Below are positions 13,301 to 24,305 of a DNA stretch of 64,000 nt, one piece after another (the first letter of the stretch is position 1; each line of letters opens with the position of its first letter). Position numbers and translations under genes: made by a program. A model generated the notes under the pieces. The model was not told where the DNA came from and made no database searches. It saw only the letters and a program-made list of their open reading frames with translations. Source of the DNA: Antedon bifida (taxonomy: Eukaryota > Echinodermata > Crinoidea > Comatulida > Antedonidae); contig OY727093.1 in the NCBI GenBank assembly GCA_963402885.1, positions 23,063,409 through 23,127,408 of the forward strand. The letters run 5' to 3'.

Positions 13301-14277
13301 CTAAGGCCAATTTACACAGACAAGCGGTAATTGTGAGCGGAAAACTGTGTGGCATGTCCAATTTACACAGTACGCGGAATTCGTGAGCGGTGTGGCGGAA
13401 ATTAGGTGCTTGTAGGCCTCGAGGCTACATCATGTTGCAAGCACTGCTGGACTGGACTAGACTAATATGACTGACTGTCAGTAGGCCTAGAGCAGTAGCC
13501 TACTGTACCACACACAGGCTTTGGTTTTAGAGGGGCTTGTTGCCTAATAACGTCCTAAATGTATATTTTCTTTACACTAATCCTTATACAAACAATCAGT
13601 CACGTCGTAGTTGTACAGTATTTCTGAATAATAATAATAAGTTCCAAAACTAGGCCAAGCCTACTATGGTGCTCGTATTGTTATCTTGGACTTGACAGAC
13701 TCATGCAAAAAAGTTGTTGCTAGATGACCTCACATCAATCATGTTGTTGATTGGCCAGAATCCACAACTACCATGTGGTATTTTCACAAAATCGGATTCC
13801 GCTCAACCGCCCGTCCGCTCCGGGTTCTGTATAAATGGTCATAATAAATAACATTGATTCTATTTTTCGTTTTCCGCTTACTGTTACCGTTTGTCTGTGT
13901 AAATTGGCCTTTAAGGATGTCTGTGGCACAGTGTGTTGGATGTTTGACTACTTATGCTTGTATCCTGAGGCAAAAAATCTCCACCTAGGTGTGCAAATGT
14001 GTACCTGGTAAGGTCAAACACAACTGCGATGAGGCTGTACCATTATGATTCAGATTACATTATGTTTTCATACATGTTTGATCCAATGACCAGGTTAATG
14101 TCAAGCGCTTAGAAGATCTGTGCATTAATCGCTATATAAGAATGACGTATTCTTACAAATTTCCCATTTCCGGCCAATTCATTGTACCATATCGATCTCG
14201 AGAAATGTTAAGGTTATTTTGTTTTAATCTTTTTACAGGCTATCAAGAAATGGGTGAATAGGCAGATGACCAACTAA
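4332..14277 (+). CDS. Class I/II PLP-dependent aminotransferase, 11 coding exons
   Basis: This is a fold-type I aminotransferase of 440 residues, likely cytosolic because no leader peptide is seen. Exons: 4332-4626 (5' UTR then ATG at 4398), 5611-5748, 6132-6259, 7203-7269, 7838-7877, 8091-8247, 8766-8879, 9966-10048, 11958-12111, 12800-12973, 14239-14277. Every junction is GT/AG and the phases agree throughout. Family hallmarks are visible: NPDNPTG (183-189, split over two exons), SDEIY with Asp214 and Tyr217, the Schiff-base lysine Lys245 in SSGISKW, GGWRLGY, and a carboxyl-terminal Arg388 in TVRFCY matching the substrate-carboxylate arginine. An ATG at 4356 is in frame too, but the one at 4398 seems the better protein start. 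The substrate is not readable from sequence. The SGISKWASAGGWR active-site context reminds me of bacterial aspartate/aromatic-type enzymes, an inference only. Confidence 0.93.
5397..5434. repeat. Short inverted repeat (hairpin)
   Basis: The stretch aaaagaactgttgag is followed within a few bases by its near reverse complement. It lies in an intron and may mark the edge of a small repeat. Confidence 0.5.
7999..8021. repeat. (AAT)n microsatellite
   Basis: An uninterrupted AAT run lies in the intron just upstream of the exon that carries the active-site lysine. Confidence 0.85.
8295..8570 (+). mobile_element. tRNA-derived SINE copy
   Basis: A box A-like stretch (tggtgtaatga, 8301) and a box B-like stretch (ggttccagcc, 8344) are about 43 bases apart. 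A non-tRNA body continues to about 8570. It lies in the intron after the exon ending at 8247. Limits are approximate. Confidence 0.5.
9125..9502. mobile_element. Non-autonomous hAT-like DNA transposon
   Basis: The element is flanked by identical 8-bp direct repeats gtctaaaa (9117-9124 and 9503-9510). Its ends are imperfect inverted repeats: cgccattccgcaac on the left, and cagcgttccgcaaac as the reverse complement of the right end. An 8-bp target duplication with CAG-type ends fits the hAT superfamily. At 378 bp it is too short for a transposase. It lies in an intron of the aminotransferase gene. A 122-codon open frame across it on the minus strand is incidental. Confidence 0.75.
10165..10232. 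repeat. Isolated copies of the 28-bp minisatellite unit
   Basis: About two copies of the G-rich unit seen in the main array downstream occur here, some 690 bases before it. They may be a separate seed or the left edge of an array later split by an insertion. Confidence 0.7.
10917..11727. repeat. 28-bp minisatellite, about 29 copies
   Basis: Units of 28 bp (atccaagtggaggaggtggt plus 8 bases) are repeated head to tail with single-base variants. The plus strand is strongly purine- and G-rich and the unit has several GG runs, so it could form two-tier G-quadruplexes or R-loops. The minus strand lacks stop codons in all three frames, which explains the long overlapping Pro/His/Leu/Thr-rich frames there. 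The array is intronic, between the exons ending at 10048 and starting at 11958, so those frames are not regarded as genes. Confidence 0.95.
13190..14157 (+). mobile_element. SINE/LINE 3'-end remnant, interrupted by a MITE
   Basis: The stretch ending in gcgcttagaagatc and cgctatataagaatg resembles the 3' tails of tRNA-derived SINEs and their partner LINEs in marine invertebrates and fish. The body appears to be split by the MITE at 13304-13910, since the flanking sequence reads on as ...cttgccta/aggatgtctg... once the insert is removed. The left limit is approximate. Confidence 0.4.
13304..13910. mobile_element. Harbinger-like MITE (607 bp)
   Basis: The ends are 42-bp inverted repeats (13304-13345 and 13869-13910) beginning aggccaatttacacagacaa, with about four mismatches. 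Further copies of the same motif lie just inside each end. The flanking trinucleotides are cta on the left and tta on the right, close to the TWA target duplication of PIF/Harbinger elements. No transposase is present. It lies in the last intron of the aminotransferase gene. Confidence 0.7.
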
Positions 14278-14668
14278 GCCAATTACTGCGTTTTGTTCTA
14301 CCTAAAGTATGAGACAGATAACAGCCATAGATTGTTAATTTTTACTTTTCAAAATTATATTGGAATTCAGAATAGTTTGTCAATAGTAATTCAGTAAAGC
14401 ACATAATTCTGTGTACTACAACTGTAATTCATATAATTGTTTATAATGTTCTGTTTTTTACTATATAATACAATTAATACATATTTCTGTAATCTCCAAA
14501 TCTTAAATGGTGCCTTTAATTCACTGTGACTTTCTCTCATTTGTTTGGGAGATACAAAAAAAAACGTATCTTTATTACTATGCCCCTTTTTGTTAACAAA
14601 AGGCAACAAATGTGTTTTTATTTTCCACATGTATCTTGGCATATGCCACGTGCCATGTTTTTAAACAA

Positions 14669-14674
14669 AATAAA
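14669..14674 (+). promoter_or_regulatory. Candidate polyadenylation signal of the aminotransferase gene
   Basis: An AATAAA lies about 390 bases after the stop codon. Others occur further downstream (for example near 15398), so the true 3' end is not fixed. Confidence 0.4.
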
Positions 14675-14824
14675 GTACCCTTTTGAGCCGTGAAATGTGC
14701 AAAAAGTCACATTTGTACACACATGGCAGCCTCAAATCTGTAAGTTGTGTTATTCCTTCTGAAAAACCTGGGTTTCTTACTCTACAAAGTTTATCAAAAG
14801 AAAGAATGTTTTTTTTTTTTTAAG

Positions 14825-15197
14825 CAATATTTCCAAAACTATTCTGTTAACAGGAAAAAAGTAATCTGTCACTGGTCTTTTTATGTTTGCTGTGCTTTTT
14901 AATGTTTACCTAGGCCTTAGTATATAGTACAATATTATCTAAAATGTGTGCTTTATGTATTCGTTTGTTTATAAAAATGTTTAATAGATATATTTAAATT
15001 TAATAATGTCAATATTTCCAAAACTATTCTGTTAACAGGAAAAAAGTAATCTGTCACTGGTGGTTTTATGTTTGCTGTGCTTTTTAATGTTTACCTTTAA
15101 GACCTTAGTATATAGTACAATATTATCTAAAATGTGTGCTTTATGTATTCGTTTGTTTATAAAAATGTTTAATAGATATATTTAAAGTTAATAATGT
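14825..15197. repeat. Direct tandem duplication, two copies of about 185 bp
   Basis: The block starting caatatttccaaaactattc at 14825 repeats at 15010, nearly identical through the tail at about 15197. Differences are few (for example ctttttatg against ggttttatg), so the event looks recent. It lies in the 3' UTR or just beyond the aminotransferase gene. Confidence 0.9.
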
Positions 15198-17039
15198 TAT
15201 TATTTATTCATATTAAGTAATTAATTAAAACCTTGTAGTACATGTTTTTTATTGGTGTTAATTTTTAAATTAACTTCAGCTCTACCTAAGAATTTAGACT
15301 CGACCCTTTTTATTTTGGACGGAGAGTAGAAAAAGGGCTGAGTGATTTTAGAATCGTTAATATTAATTATTGTACTTCTTTATATGGATATTAACAATAA
15401 ATGTCATTATATATCATGAACTAATGATCTGTATTTTCCTTGTATAAATTGAGTGAACTGTATCAGTATAAGTTAGAGTTCAACAGTTTTAGTGAGGCCA
15501 GAGAAAGTGGAACATCGTACATTGTAACGATTTATTAGATCTCTTTATTGATCTATGATTTTTTAATCAAACAAATAGATTTAAGGGAAGTACATGTACC
15601 TCATAATATGTTAATGTATTGTATATTATTGAACCATGATTGATGCAGTTGCAAAAATAAATTGCAAACTATTTTATATCTCCATGGTTCAGTTCACTCA
15701 TTTTTCATTTCCATTGTAATGTTAATTGTGGATCGAATAGTGTTTTGTTTACTTTAAAACTGAATTGATATATAACAGGAACATATCCATCAATGGCGAT
15801 TGTTGATGTTCTTCATGTATTGTGAATGTTCTTGTTGTGTGAACCAACATAAGAAGGTATGTAACATTGTGCATTTTCTTAACCTTTTCTTTAAATGTTA
15901 TTAAACTTTGTTTATTGAGGATGCCTCAAGGCAATGGCTGGCTTGCATGCTCAACATGGCACATGTGTGATTAGCCTGAGATTTTTTTTTATACTTTACA
16001 GTATTATAAAGTAGTACGAACAATTTAAGAATATGGCGCTTTACTGCATTAACTTATATTGAAATGTAACTTGTTTCAATACCACAACCACATGAATAGC
16101 AATATACTGCACACCCGTATAGGCAGAAAATAGAATTTAGAATACAGGGGCTAATTAGAGATGGTACAAGAAGTTGTATGTAGAATGGTATATTTGGCCA
16201 TGTAATGTACAAAAAGTACATTGTGTTCGCCATCAAATGTGAAAAAAAAATGTGCATACAAAATGTGAAAATCTGTAAACATGCATTACTCATGTACAAA
16301 CATGTGAAGAAGTTTTAGGTGATTTTAGAATGTAATTTTACTTAAAATGTACAAAATCATTTTCTTTAACATTCATATTCAGTGCAATTTATAACTTTGA
16401 ATGGATAAAAAATATATTGTAGAATGTTGCACACTACTTATAAAAATTGTCTGATTTGTGATGGATTTCCCCAGGGATATATTGGGAAAATCCAATCCTT
16501 TTGGGTTTTTCTGATTGGTCCACTGTTAGATAGGGTTTGTCTGATTGGTAATGTATGAGGGGTTTTTGGGTAATCACTGGCAGGGGGAGAGTCTTGTCTG
16601 GAACTTTATTGGAAATAGATGTGGTTTTGTTTGTTCTTTCTGTGATGTGAGTGATATACATGAACTTAGGCTATTTGTAGACATTTTGACAGGTATGGTT
16701 TCTTAAATATAGTGGCATACGTTGAGAGTTAGATCTGGGTAGGTATAATTTTTGTTATGTATAAAATGTTGGGCCCCCACTCTTCCTGGAAATTGATTGT
16801 AGGCCCGAAATATAAAGTTTTAAATTAATTTGTCATAATATATAAATAAAAGCAGGATCTAAGTGCAAAGAAAATTATAGACGTTTTCATTGATTTCATT
16901 CATCATCATTCTAGACCTTTCTTACTTTTACTCCTTTCGTCTCTTAATTAAATGTACTGGTGACTCCTACTACTACTGATTTTGAAAGGGAATTCCCGGA
17001 ACCGAGCAGCGAAAAACATGTGTAACTATCCGTAGTTCG
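15198..17039. other. Intergenic stretch without a recognised gene
   Basis: This is A+T-rich sequence with scattered short open frames and no coding similarity I can recognise. The 75-codon minus-strand frame at 16434-16661 reads through low-complexity TTGG-rich sequence and is not supported. Confidence 0.45.
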
Positions 17040-18565
17040 ACAGCAATCAGAGTGACAACGACATGTGTTACAACCGGTAATGTAGAAAACGCCAGCTAAT
17101 GTCGAAACAACAGTTAATGTAGAACAATCCACCGCTAATGTACTAAAACCTCCAGCTAATGTAGAAACACCAACAGCTTATGTAGTAAATATAAATCAAC
17201 ACCAGTTATGTAGAAACGGTCAACAGCTTATGTAGTACGAAAATTGCCTCCCAGCTTATGTAGTTACTATCGCCAGCTAATGTAGAAAATGTTATATATT
17301 TTACAAAAATGTCTAAATCATGTACAGTACGTGCAAATGCATCGATCTTTACTTAGCTGTCAGTCTTTCCACCTCTTAATTGTAATCAAAACGACCACAC
17401 AACCATCTCTTTTAAGGGACCGCTTCTCATAATCGACCACCTCTCGTAAGGGATCACCTCCTTTCATAAGGGACCGCTTCTCATAATCGACCACCTCTCG
17501 TAAGCGACCACCTCTTTTAACGACCACATCTCTCGTAAGTGACCACCTCTCGTAAGCGACCTCCTCTCTTAACGACCACACCTCTCGTCAGTGACGACTC
17601 TTTTAAAGGACCACCACCTCTATTAAGGGATTGCTTCTCATAATCGAGCGACCGCCTCTCTTAACGACCACAACTCTCATCAATGAAGACCTCTATTAAA
17701 GGACCGCTTGAATTCTCGACCACCTCTCGTATAGTAGGGGTTCTTAAAACGGTCGATGGTCACTTTTTGATAAAGGTACCAAATTTGGTAGACATGTCCT
17801 ATCTATGACATGAAATAAAAAATGAAAGCGGTCCCTTAAGAGAGGTGTAGTCGTTAAGAGTGGTAGTCGTTAAGAGTGGTAGTCGATTATGAAAAGTGGT
17901 CCCTTAAGAGAGGAGGTGATCACTTCCCAGAGTTGATCGATTATGAGAAGTGGTCCTTTAATAGAGGTGGTGGTCCTTTAAAAGAGGTCGTCACTTACGA
18001 TAGGTGTGGTCGTTAAGAGAGGTGATCCTATAAAAGAGTCGTCACTGACGAGAGGTGTGGTCTTTAAGAGAGGAGGTCGCTTACGAGATGTGGTCAATGA
18101 TGGTGGTCGTTCAATAGAGGTGGTCACTTTCGAGAGGTCGTTGTGATGGAAGATGGTCGATTATGAGAAGCGGTCCTTTAAAAGAGAGAAAGAGGTCGTG
18201 GTTCCTAGAAAGAGGTGGTCACTTACGAGAGGTGGTCGATTATGAGAAGCGGTCCTTTAAACAGAGATGGTTGCTTACGATGTGTGGTCGTTTTAGAAAG
18301 TTGGTTAGAGGTGGAAAAACTGATAGCTAAGTAAAGATCGATGCATTTGCACATGATTTAGACATTTTTGTAAAATATATAACATTTTCTACATTAGCTG
18401 GCGATAGTAACTACATAAGCTGGGAGGCAATTTTCGTTACTACATAAGCTGTTGACCGTTTCTACATTAGCTGGTGTTGATTTTTATTTACTACATAAGC
18501 TGTTGGTGTTTCTACATTAGCTGGAGGTTTTACTACATTAGCGGTGGATTGTTCTACAACGTGCA
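17040..18565. repeat. Large fold-back structure with arms made of short repeats
   Basis: The left arm has two zones. About 17040-17300 carries degenerate repeats around agctaatgtagaaac, and about 17370-17740 carries degenerate repeats around gaccacctctcgtaagc. The right arm has the same two families as reverse complements in mirror order (about 17825-18300, then 18360-18560). A unique segment at 17741-17825 lies between. Shared sequence at the zone joints (cgatctttacttagct near 17341 and its complement near 18325) shows the arms are homologous. No coding frame is seen. The layout is like a fold-back transposon. Confidence 0.85.
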
Positions 18566-18579
18566 TGAGAGGGACATGC

Positions 18580-19285
18580 ATGTTACAACCGCTAATGTAG
18601 AAAACGCCAGCTAATGTCGAAACAACCGCTAATGTAGTAAAACCTCCAGCTAATATAGAAACACCAACACCCTTATGTAGTAAATAAAAATCAACACCGG
18701 CTAATATAGAATGGTCAACAGCTAATGCAGTAACGAAAATTGCCTCCCAGCTAATGTAGTTACTATCGCCAGCTAATGACAAATATTATATATTTTACAA
18801 ACCTATGTTTAAATCATGTGCAAATAAGCAAGTAAGCGACCACCTTTCTTAACGACCACAACTCTCGTTCTAGACAGAGAGGGTGGTCGTTCAATAGAGG
18901 TGGTCACTTACAAGAGGTCGTTGTTACGGGATGGTCGATTATGAGAAGCGGTCCCATAAGAGAGGCGGTGGTCCTTTAAAAGAGGTCGTCACTTACGAGA
19001 GGTGTGGTCGTTAAGAGAAGTGTCGCTTACCAGAGGTTGTCCCTTAGAGGTGGTCGTTACGGGAGGTTGTCGATTATGAGAAGCGGACTAGAACCTTAAG
19101 AGAGATGGTTGCTTACGATGTATGGTTGTTTTAGGGAGGTGGTCGCTTACGAGAGGTGGATAGATTGATTGATAAGTAAAGAGAGAGGTGGTGGTTCTTT
19201 AAAAGAGGTGGTCACTTACGAGAGGTGTGGCCGTTAAGAGAGGTGGTCGCTTACGAGAGGTGGTCGATTATGAGAAGCGGTACAG
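18580..19285. repeat. Second, partial copy of the fold-back module
   Basis: About 18580-18835 is a direct copy of the left agctaatgtag zone of the preceding structure. A short run of the gaccacctc family follows to about 18880, then its reverse complement fills the rest. A stretch near 18885-18960 matches one near 18100-18190 directly. The closing agctaatg arm is missing, so this copy is incomplete. Confidence 0.8.
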
Positions 19286-19685
19286 TTTTTAAAAACGAAA
19301 TGAATTCATCTACAATAATACAGTCCCTCTATGTTCTAATGATTAATTTTATCGATAAACTTTGTTTTAAGGAATAGACATCATCCTTGATGGGTAAAAT
19401 GTACCCGGCATCAACCACTTATAAACTAAGTAATATTATTCAGTTAGGCCTATTTAACATTGTTGATTTTTGCTCCGAAAAATATATATTTAGTTTGGGG
19501 GTGCAAGTAGGCCTAATATTTGCCTTTGATGTGTTTAATTGTTGTTAAATAAATATGTTTGGCCTACTATACGTAGAACCCACTCGATGTGTCAGCAAAT
19601 GTAATATTGTTTGTAATTGTAATAATTAAATGATAATATAGTAGCCATTTTTATGTTTTAGATTGGTGGTTGATGTGTTTTTCAC

Positions 19686-20498
19686 ATGGCGAGAATAATT
19701 CGAGATTGTATGAAAAAACATGAGCTAGCTAGACAAGATGTTCAGAAAAAGTACAAAATTCAATCTGTTCACGGTCACGGTACCTATCAATGCAGAGGAT
19801 GTGGGCACTCGTGGAGCAGCTATCATTCTTGTTTAACTTTGGATCTTCAGCAGCAAGGAATAGTAAGAAGATGGCGACAGAAGTGTGATAGATGTAAGAA
19901 ACTTGAATCACCTTGGTTCCACCAGTATGTGTTAGAAAAGATGGTTGACTACGGAATTGGCAGGTAGGTTGGAGTAATTCTTCCAAAGTGAACATTTTAA
20001 TGAAGGATTAAGCACATATTTTCATTTTAAAAATCACATAAAACAATACTTTGATCAAGGAATTTGTGACAGTGTTAAGTCTTTATTATTATATTATGTT
20101 TTGATGATTTAGACAGTTTTGTAGACTTTTTGAAATACTAAAAAACTATGGATTAGCTTCTTATACTATAGGCCTACAACTTGAATTGGAATAATACTGT
20201 AATTGAAAATTTAGAAATGTAATGTTATCGTACGGACAATCTTAATATTTATCTAAGTGAATGGTGAATACAGCCACGAATGTGAACGTATTTATTAGGA
20301 CTTGCACAGATGCCGTGATAATTACTTTTTTTTTCTGATTGTAGATATTTTAAACTTGTGAATGGAACGTTAAACGGATCTGTTGCTATCAAACCTAAAG
20401 GCAAACCACCACATCGAAGTGACCTCTGTGAACGCTGTGGATTTGGAAAACGTAAATGTTGGCTACCTAGAAACAGTAGCTCTCACTCTGATCTCTAA
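19686..20498 (+). CDS. Small 3CxxC-type zinc-finger protein (RTP/ZAR1-like domain)
   Basis: Two exons (19686-19963 and 20345-20498) join in phase through GT/AG sites to give 143 residues. An in-frame TGA at 19671 just upstream supports the ATG. Three CxxC pairs are visible: Cys36/Cys39, Cys67/Cys70 and Cys121/Cys124, with a further Cys131. The tail PPHRSDLCERCGFGKRKCW closely resembles the zygote-arrest 1 (ZAR1) pattern PHR-DLC-RC-GKR-C. The domain is also shared by receptor-transporting proteins. ZAR1 proteins bind maternal mRNA and RTPs help receptors reach the membrane; which role applies here is not readable. There is no amino-terminal extension like that of ZAR1 and no membrane segment. 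It stands alone between the fold-back repeats and a gene-poor tract. Confidence 0.88.
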
Positions 20499-22362
20499 AT
20501 AATAGAGAACTCTGCCATTCAGACCACCATTGCCTCGTTAGCTTGTAGATTTTATCCACAGGCACGTAAATACTGCCATTGCAAATTAATAACATTTACA
20601 TAAAGATATAGCCTATTGTCCCCCTGAAAAAAAATGTTGTTTGTTGAATGTCATTTTGATGTTCATAAGTGAAAGCATTATATTTGTTTCATTTTTTTTT
20701 TCGGAAGTCATTAGCTTGATTAAAACTGGCAAAAATGGCATATTCAAAATCTGATCTGGGGACATGTTTGTGTGCACGTGTGTATGAGCTGTATATGGAT
20801 TGGTCCAAGTAAATTAAAGATGGTCGTGGGGGAGGAGGCGGGATTTGTGGTAGGAGGTCTTACTCCGTACGGAGGACTCTATCGTGGTTAGTATAAAGTT
20901 ATGAGCATGTCCATTTATTACACTCTTAACTTTTTAGGTTAGGCTCTAGCTAGCTATGTCCCAAGAAGATATACTCATTAAGAAGCTTTTTCATAGCGGT
21001 AGCTATAGTAGGCCCAATCTAAGGCCGACAGTATTGTAAACTCGACCTATAATTTATAGATCCCAGCTGCTGGACCCAAAAAAACGTCTGGGAAAAGAGA
21101 GTCTATGAGGGCTCACGGTTGAACGATTTTGGATTCTCGCCCTTTGATTGGTTGACGCGAATCAACAGACTGAAGAATTTCTCACTTGTACCACCTTGAA
21201 GTCACGTTGTCTCTAGAGGGTATTCAGTTGCATGCCTACAGGTTGTTGAGGTCACACACACACAGCACATAAAGTTCAAAATTGACCATTTTTAAATGCC
21301 ATTTTTTAATTAGTAGATTAAAATTTGTTGGCAAATATTACACTGTTGGAAAGGTACAAATGTCTTCTTTCAAATGCTGTTGAAAATTGATTTGTATGTA
21401 TTTTTGCCATTAAAGGACATCTTTTTAATAATTAATCATAAATATATCTGAAGAAAGAACAATGATTAATTTTAAAATGTCGAGCGGCGTTTTTTGTAAG
21501 AAATATTTCTTGTTTAAATAGCGCTGATTTGACCATAGACCAATACAACACGTTGTCAGGATGGATGTTCAATAATAGACCCTGGAAATTGCCATCTTAC
21601 TATTACTAATAATAGCGGTATTATACGATACGATACGTACCCTGTACTGGAATATGTTTGACTAGCGTTCAATGTCCGTAATCGAATAGGTCAAATGAGT
21701 AAAATTCTTTTATGTACCCCAATATAATCTTCTCGGAGTAGGACTGACTGCGAAAAGAAACTTCGTGAACATATAGAAGTACCTTGGAAGTTGTACAATA
21801 ATGAGACTGATCAGGTGAGACCCGGTTACGTTACGTCTATGGCCTTCTTGGGGTGTTTTTGAATTTTTTCGATGCGTTTTGACGTATGAATTGCATTTTA
21901 CACGTTACTTAAAAGTTTAATTTAATTTGTAAACATCACAAATTTGCACTGAAACATTAAAACTATTTACAACTTTTTATAGATGAAATTGAAAATGAAT
22001 TAAATTCAGAATTCTAATTTCGAATTTTAATTCTGTTTCTTTTCATTTAAATACTTTGGTACACAATTCTTTTATCGACAAGCTCAATTTAATCAATAAT
22101 TACAATAGGATACTAATTTCTATATTGAATGCAAGGTTTTTTTAAATTATTATTGTTATTGTATATTATTTATATATTTATATTATTATTTTATAGATAA
22201 CTAAGCCTTTTAAACGATAAATTATTTAATATAGGCCTATACATTTTTTCATTCAAAAATGATTATATTATTGAAGAAGAATACAATTTTCATAAAGCAT
22301 GTCTTTACGGTGTATGATGTTGGTTGAAATAGGCCCAATATTTACTTTTTATTTGTTTCTTT

Positions 22363-22608
22363 TTATTTATCTATATTGGGGCCTGGTTTATCAGTCATAT
22401 ATCTTTTTTCTTTTTGTATTATAAATAATTCTGCTGTAAATACAACTTGATTTCTTATACGACGATTTCTGTGTTCTATTCGTTGTTGGTTGTTGGTATA
22501 GCGCCCCCTATGGAATGATTCTATAAAACTTTCCAAAAGAGAGATAGACGTCGCAATCCATAATCTTGACTCCTTATCATTAGTTTCTCCGGAAGTTGTA
22601 TTGTCCAT
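22363..22608 (-). CDS. Unsupported 81-codon ORF, possibly an orphan or chance frame
   Basis: An ATG-to-stop frame begins MDNTTSGETNDKESRLW and is rich in charged residues. I recognise no domain. The frame crosses a gcgccccctatgg word that occurs around repeats in this window, which argues against it being a gene. Included only so that the stretch is described. Confidence 0.12.
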   Translation of the reverse strand: MDNTTSGETNDKESRLWIATSISLLESFIESFHRGRYTNNQQRIEHRNRRIRNQVVFTAELFIIQKEKRYMTDKPGPNIDK

Positions 22609-23559
22609 GATTTTATATGACGATATAATCTAGAAACTGAATAGTATTGACTTCGCAAGGGTAAACTATAGTCAATAATACCTAAGTTGGGCACAACGAA
22701 TTAAAGTATATACTGGTAGTTTAATGTGAAATAAAATATTATAATTCCTCAGATGGCAAACAAGTCGAAGAACATCATTTGACTGGGTTTTATCTATTAT
22801 AATACTCTACCGTACGTAAGCATAGTATCAATATACCGGTATTCCGTAGAGTAGTCTGACGTGTACAAACTTACGTACGCATCTTGTCGCTTCGTGGTCG
22901 AGTCGTGGGTTGCTTCTGGTATACCGTACTATCGTTAAAAAGTAACAACTTTAAAGTGTAAGTGTAATGCACGTACATTGTTAATCAGATTCGTAATTAA
23001 TTTCTGTTTACTCATTTCCCGTGTGGTCTCAGTTGGCATTTTGGATTAGATTAGCTGTGTAAACTATACTGGAATAATATGGTAATCCGCATTACTACAT
23101 TAAATATAATTAATATAATATTGTGTACTAGACTAAAGTACCGTACACATTTAAAAACATAAGAAATATATAGGAAGCCTCAATGAACAATGATAATAAT
23201 TTAACAATATTACGATTCAAATATCGACAGTAGGGTCTAATTATGCTACCGTCTAACAATAGGGGCGTTATGTTTATGCTTATTTTTTTTATATCTTCAA
23301 CCCTATACATAAATAGTAGATATACACAATAATAACAGTCAAGAAACTCACATAGTACATTTGGGAATTGTAACAATCGAAATGTTTTAACTTTAGGAGC
23401 AAACCCAGGAGAAACCCCTATTAAAGGGATACTTTTTAAAAGTTAGTATAGGATTCCGTACTATATTTCACTTTAATTCTATATCATTATTAACATTATT
23501 AAACATGACTACTTGATAGTGGCGGGACTTCTGTTTTCTTCATCATAATTACAGTTACG

Positions 23560-23748
23560 TCAGCCTTTGTTCACAAAGGCTCCTCGAATAAAACAATCAC
23601 AAGATGTGTTTGCTGGTGTTCTTTTCCAATAGGTGGTGAGATTTTGTATTGTTACTTCTGAAATATTAACGAATGAATTAATCTTCTCACAAGACCTATC
23701 CACCGTCAAGTCATGTGCGATCTTGCGGTCAATTTCTGTCAGCATCAT
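23560..23748 (-). CDS. Unsupported 61-62 codon ORF, possible exon
   Basis: The frame MLTEIDRKIAHDLTVDRSC onward has an amino-acid mix typical of coding sequence and a TGA stop. It lies in the same orientation as the ORF at 22363-22608, about 950 bases away. I see no strong splice sites linking them and no known domain. Confidence 0.12.
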   Translation of the reverse strand: MMLTEIDRKIAHDLTVDRSCEKINSFVNISEVTIQNLTTYWKRTPANTSCDCFIRGAFVNKG

Positions 23749-24266
23749 TAATAGGAAATTTTAATTTTAAAATAAATTTCAAAAAGCAAATGAATAATGA
23801 AAACATGTATGAGATTTCAAAAAAAAATGTGTGAATGATATCAGGATGCTACTAAAACAAATACGTGCTCTCACTCATGACGTGTGGTAGTTGCTCAATA
23901 TAATAAGTACTTAAAATCATATTAGTGGTTTGGTGAAGTATAAATGTCGCGAAATATTGTACCTATATGCAAGTGCATGAACACTAGAATGTTCAAACAT
24001 ATTATTGATTTTCACAAATTTGGAAGTCTGGTCACGTGGTTGCTAGTTAGTACTGGCAAAGAACATATGTAATATCTAGGTTCCTGAGCTGTCTGTGGAG
24101 AAGCTATTTATTATAACAATGTGTCGCGGGAATCAATCTGATTTTGAGTAAAAATTCCCCAACCGCGACTATAGGGGTAATTATTGGTAGGCCTATATTA
24201 TCCCCTATCCTGTTGGTTCTACAAATGTTCTTAGGGGTTTCATGTGGGCGTGGTCACTTCACGGTG

Positions 24267-24305
24267 GTGGTGGTGGTAACACCAAAGAATAGGTTCTTTG
24301 GTAAC
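24267..24305. repeat. GGT run followed by a small hairpin
   Basis: A short GGT repeat is followed by the inverted pair ccaaagaa / ttctttgg. No function is evident. Confidence 0.35.

Noticed and set aside
17360-17581. Minus-strand frame with repeated LREVVDYEKRSL peptides
   Set aside because: It is a reading of the degenerate gaccacctctcgtaag repeats in the fold-back arm.
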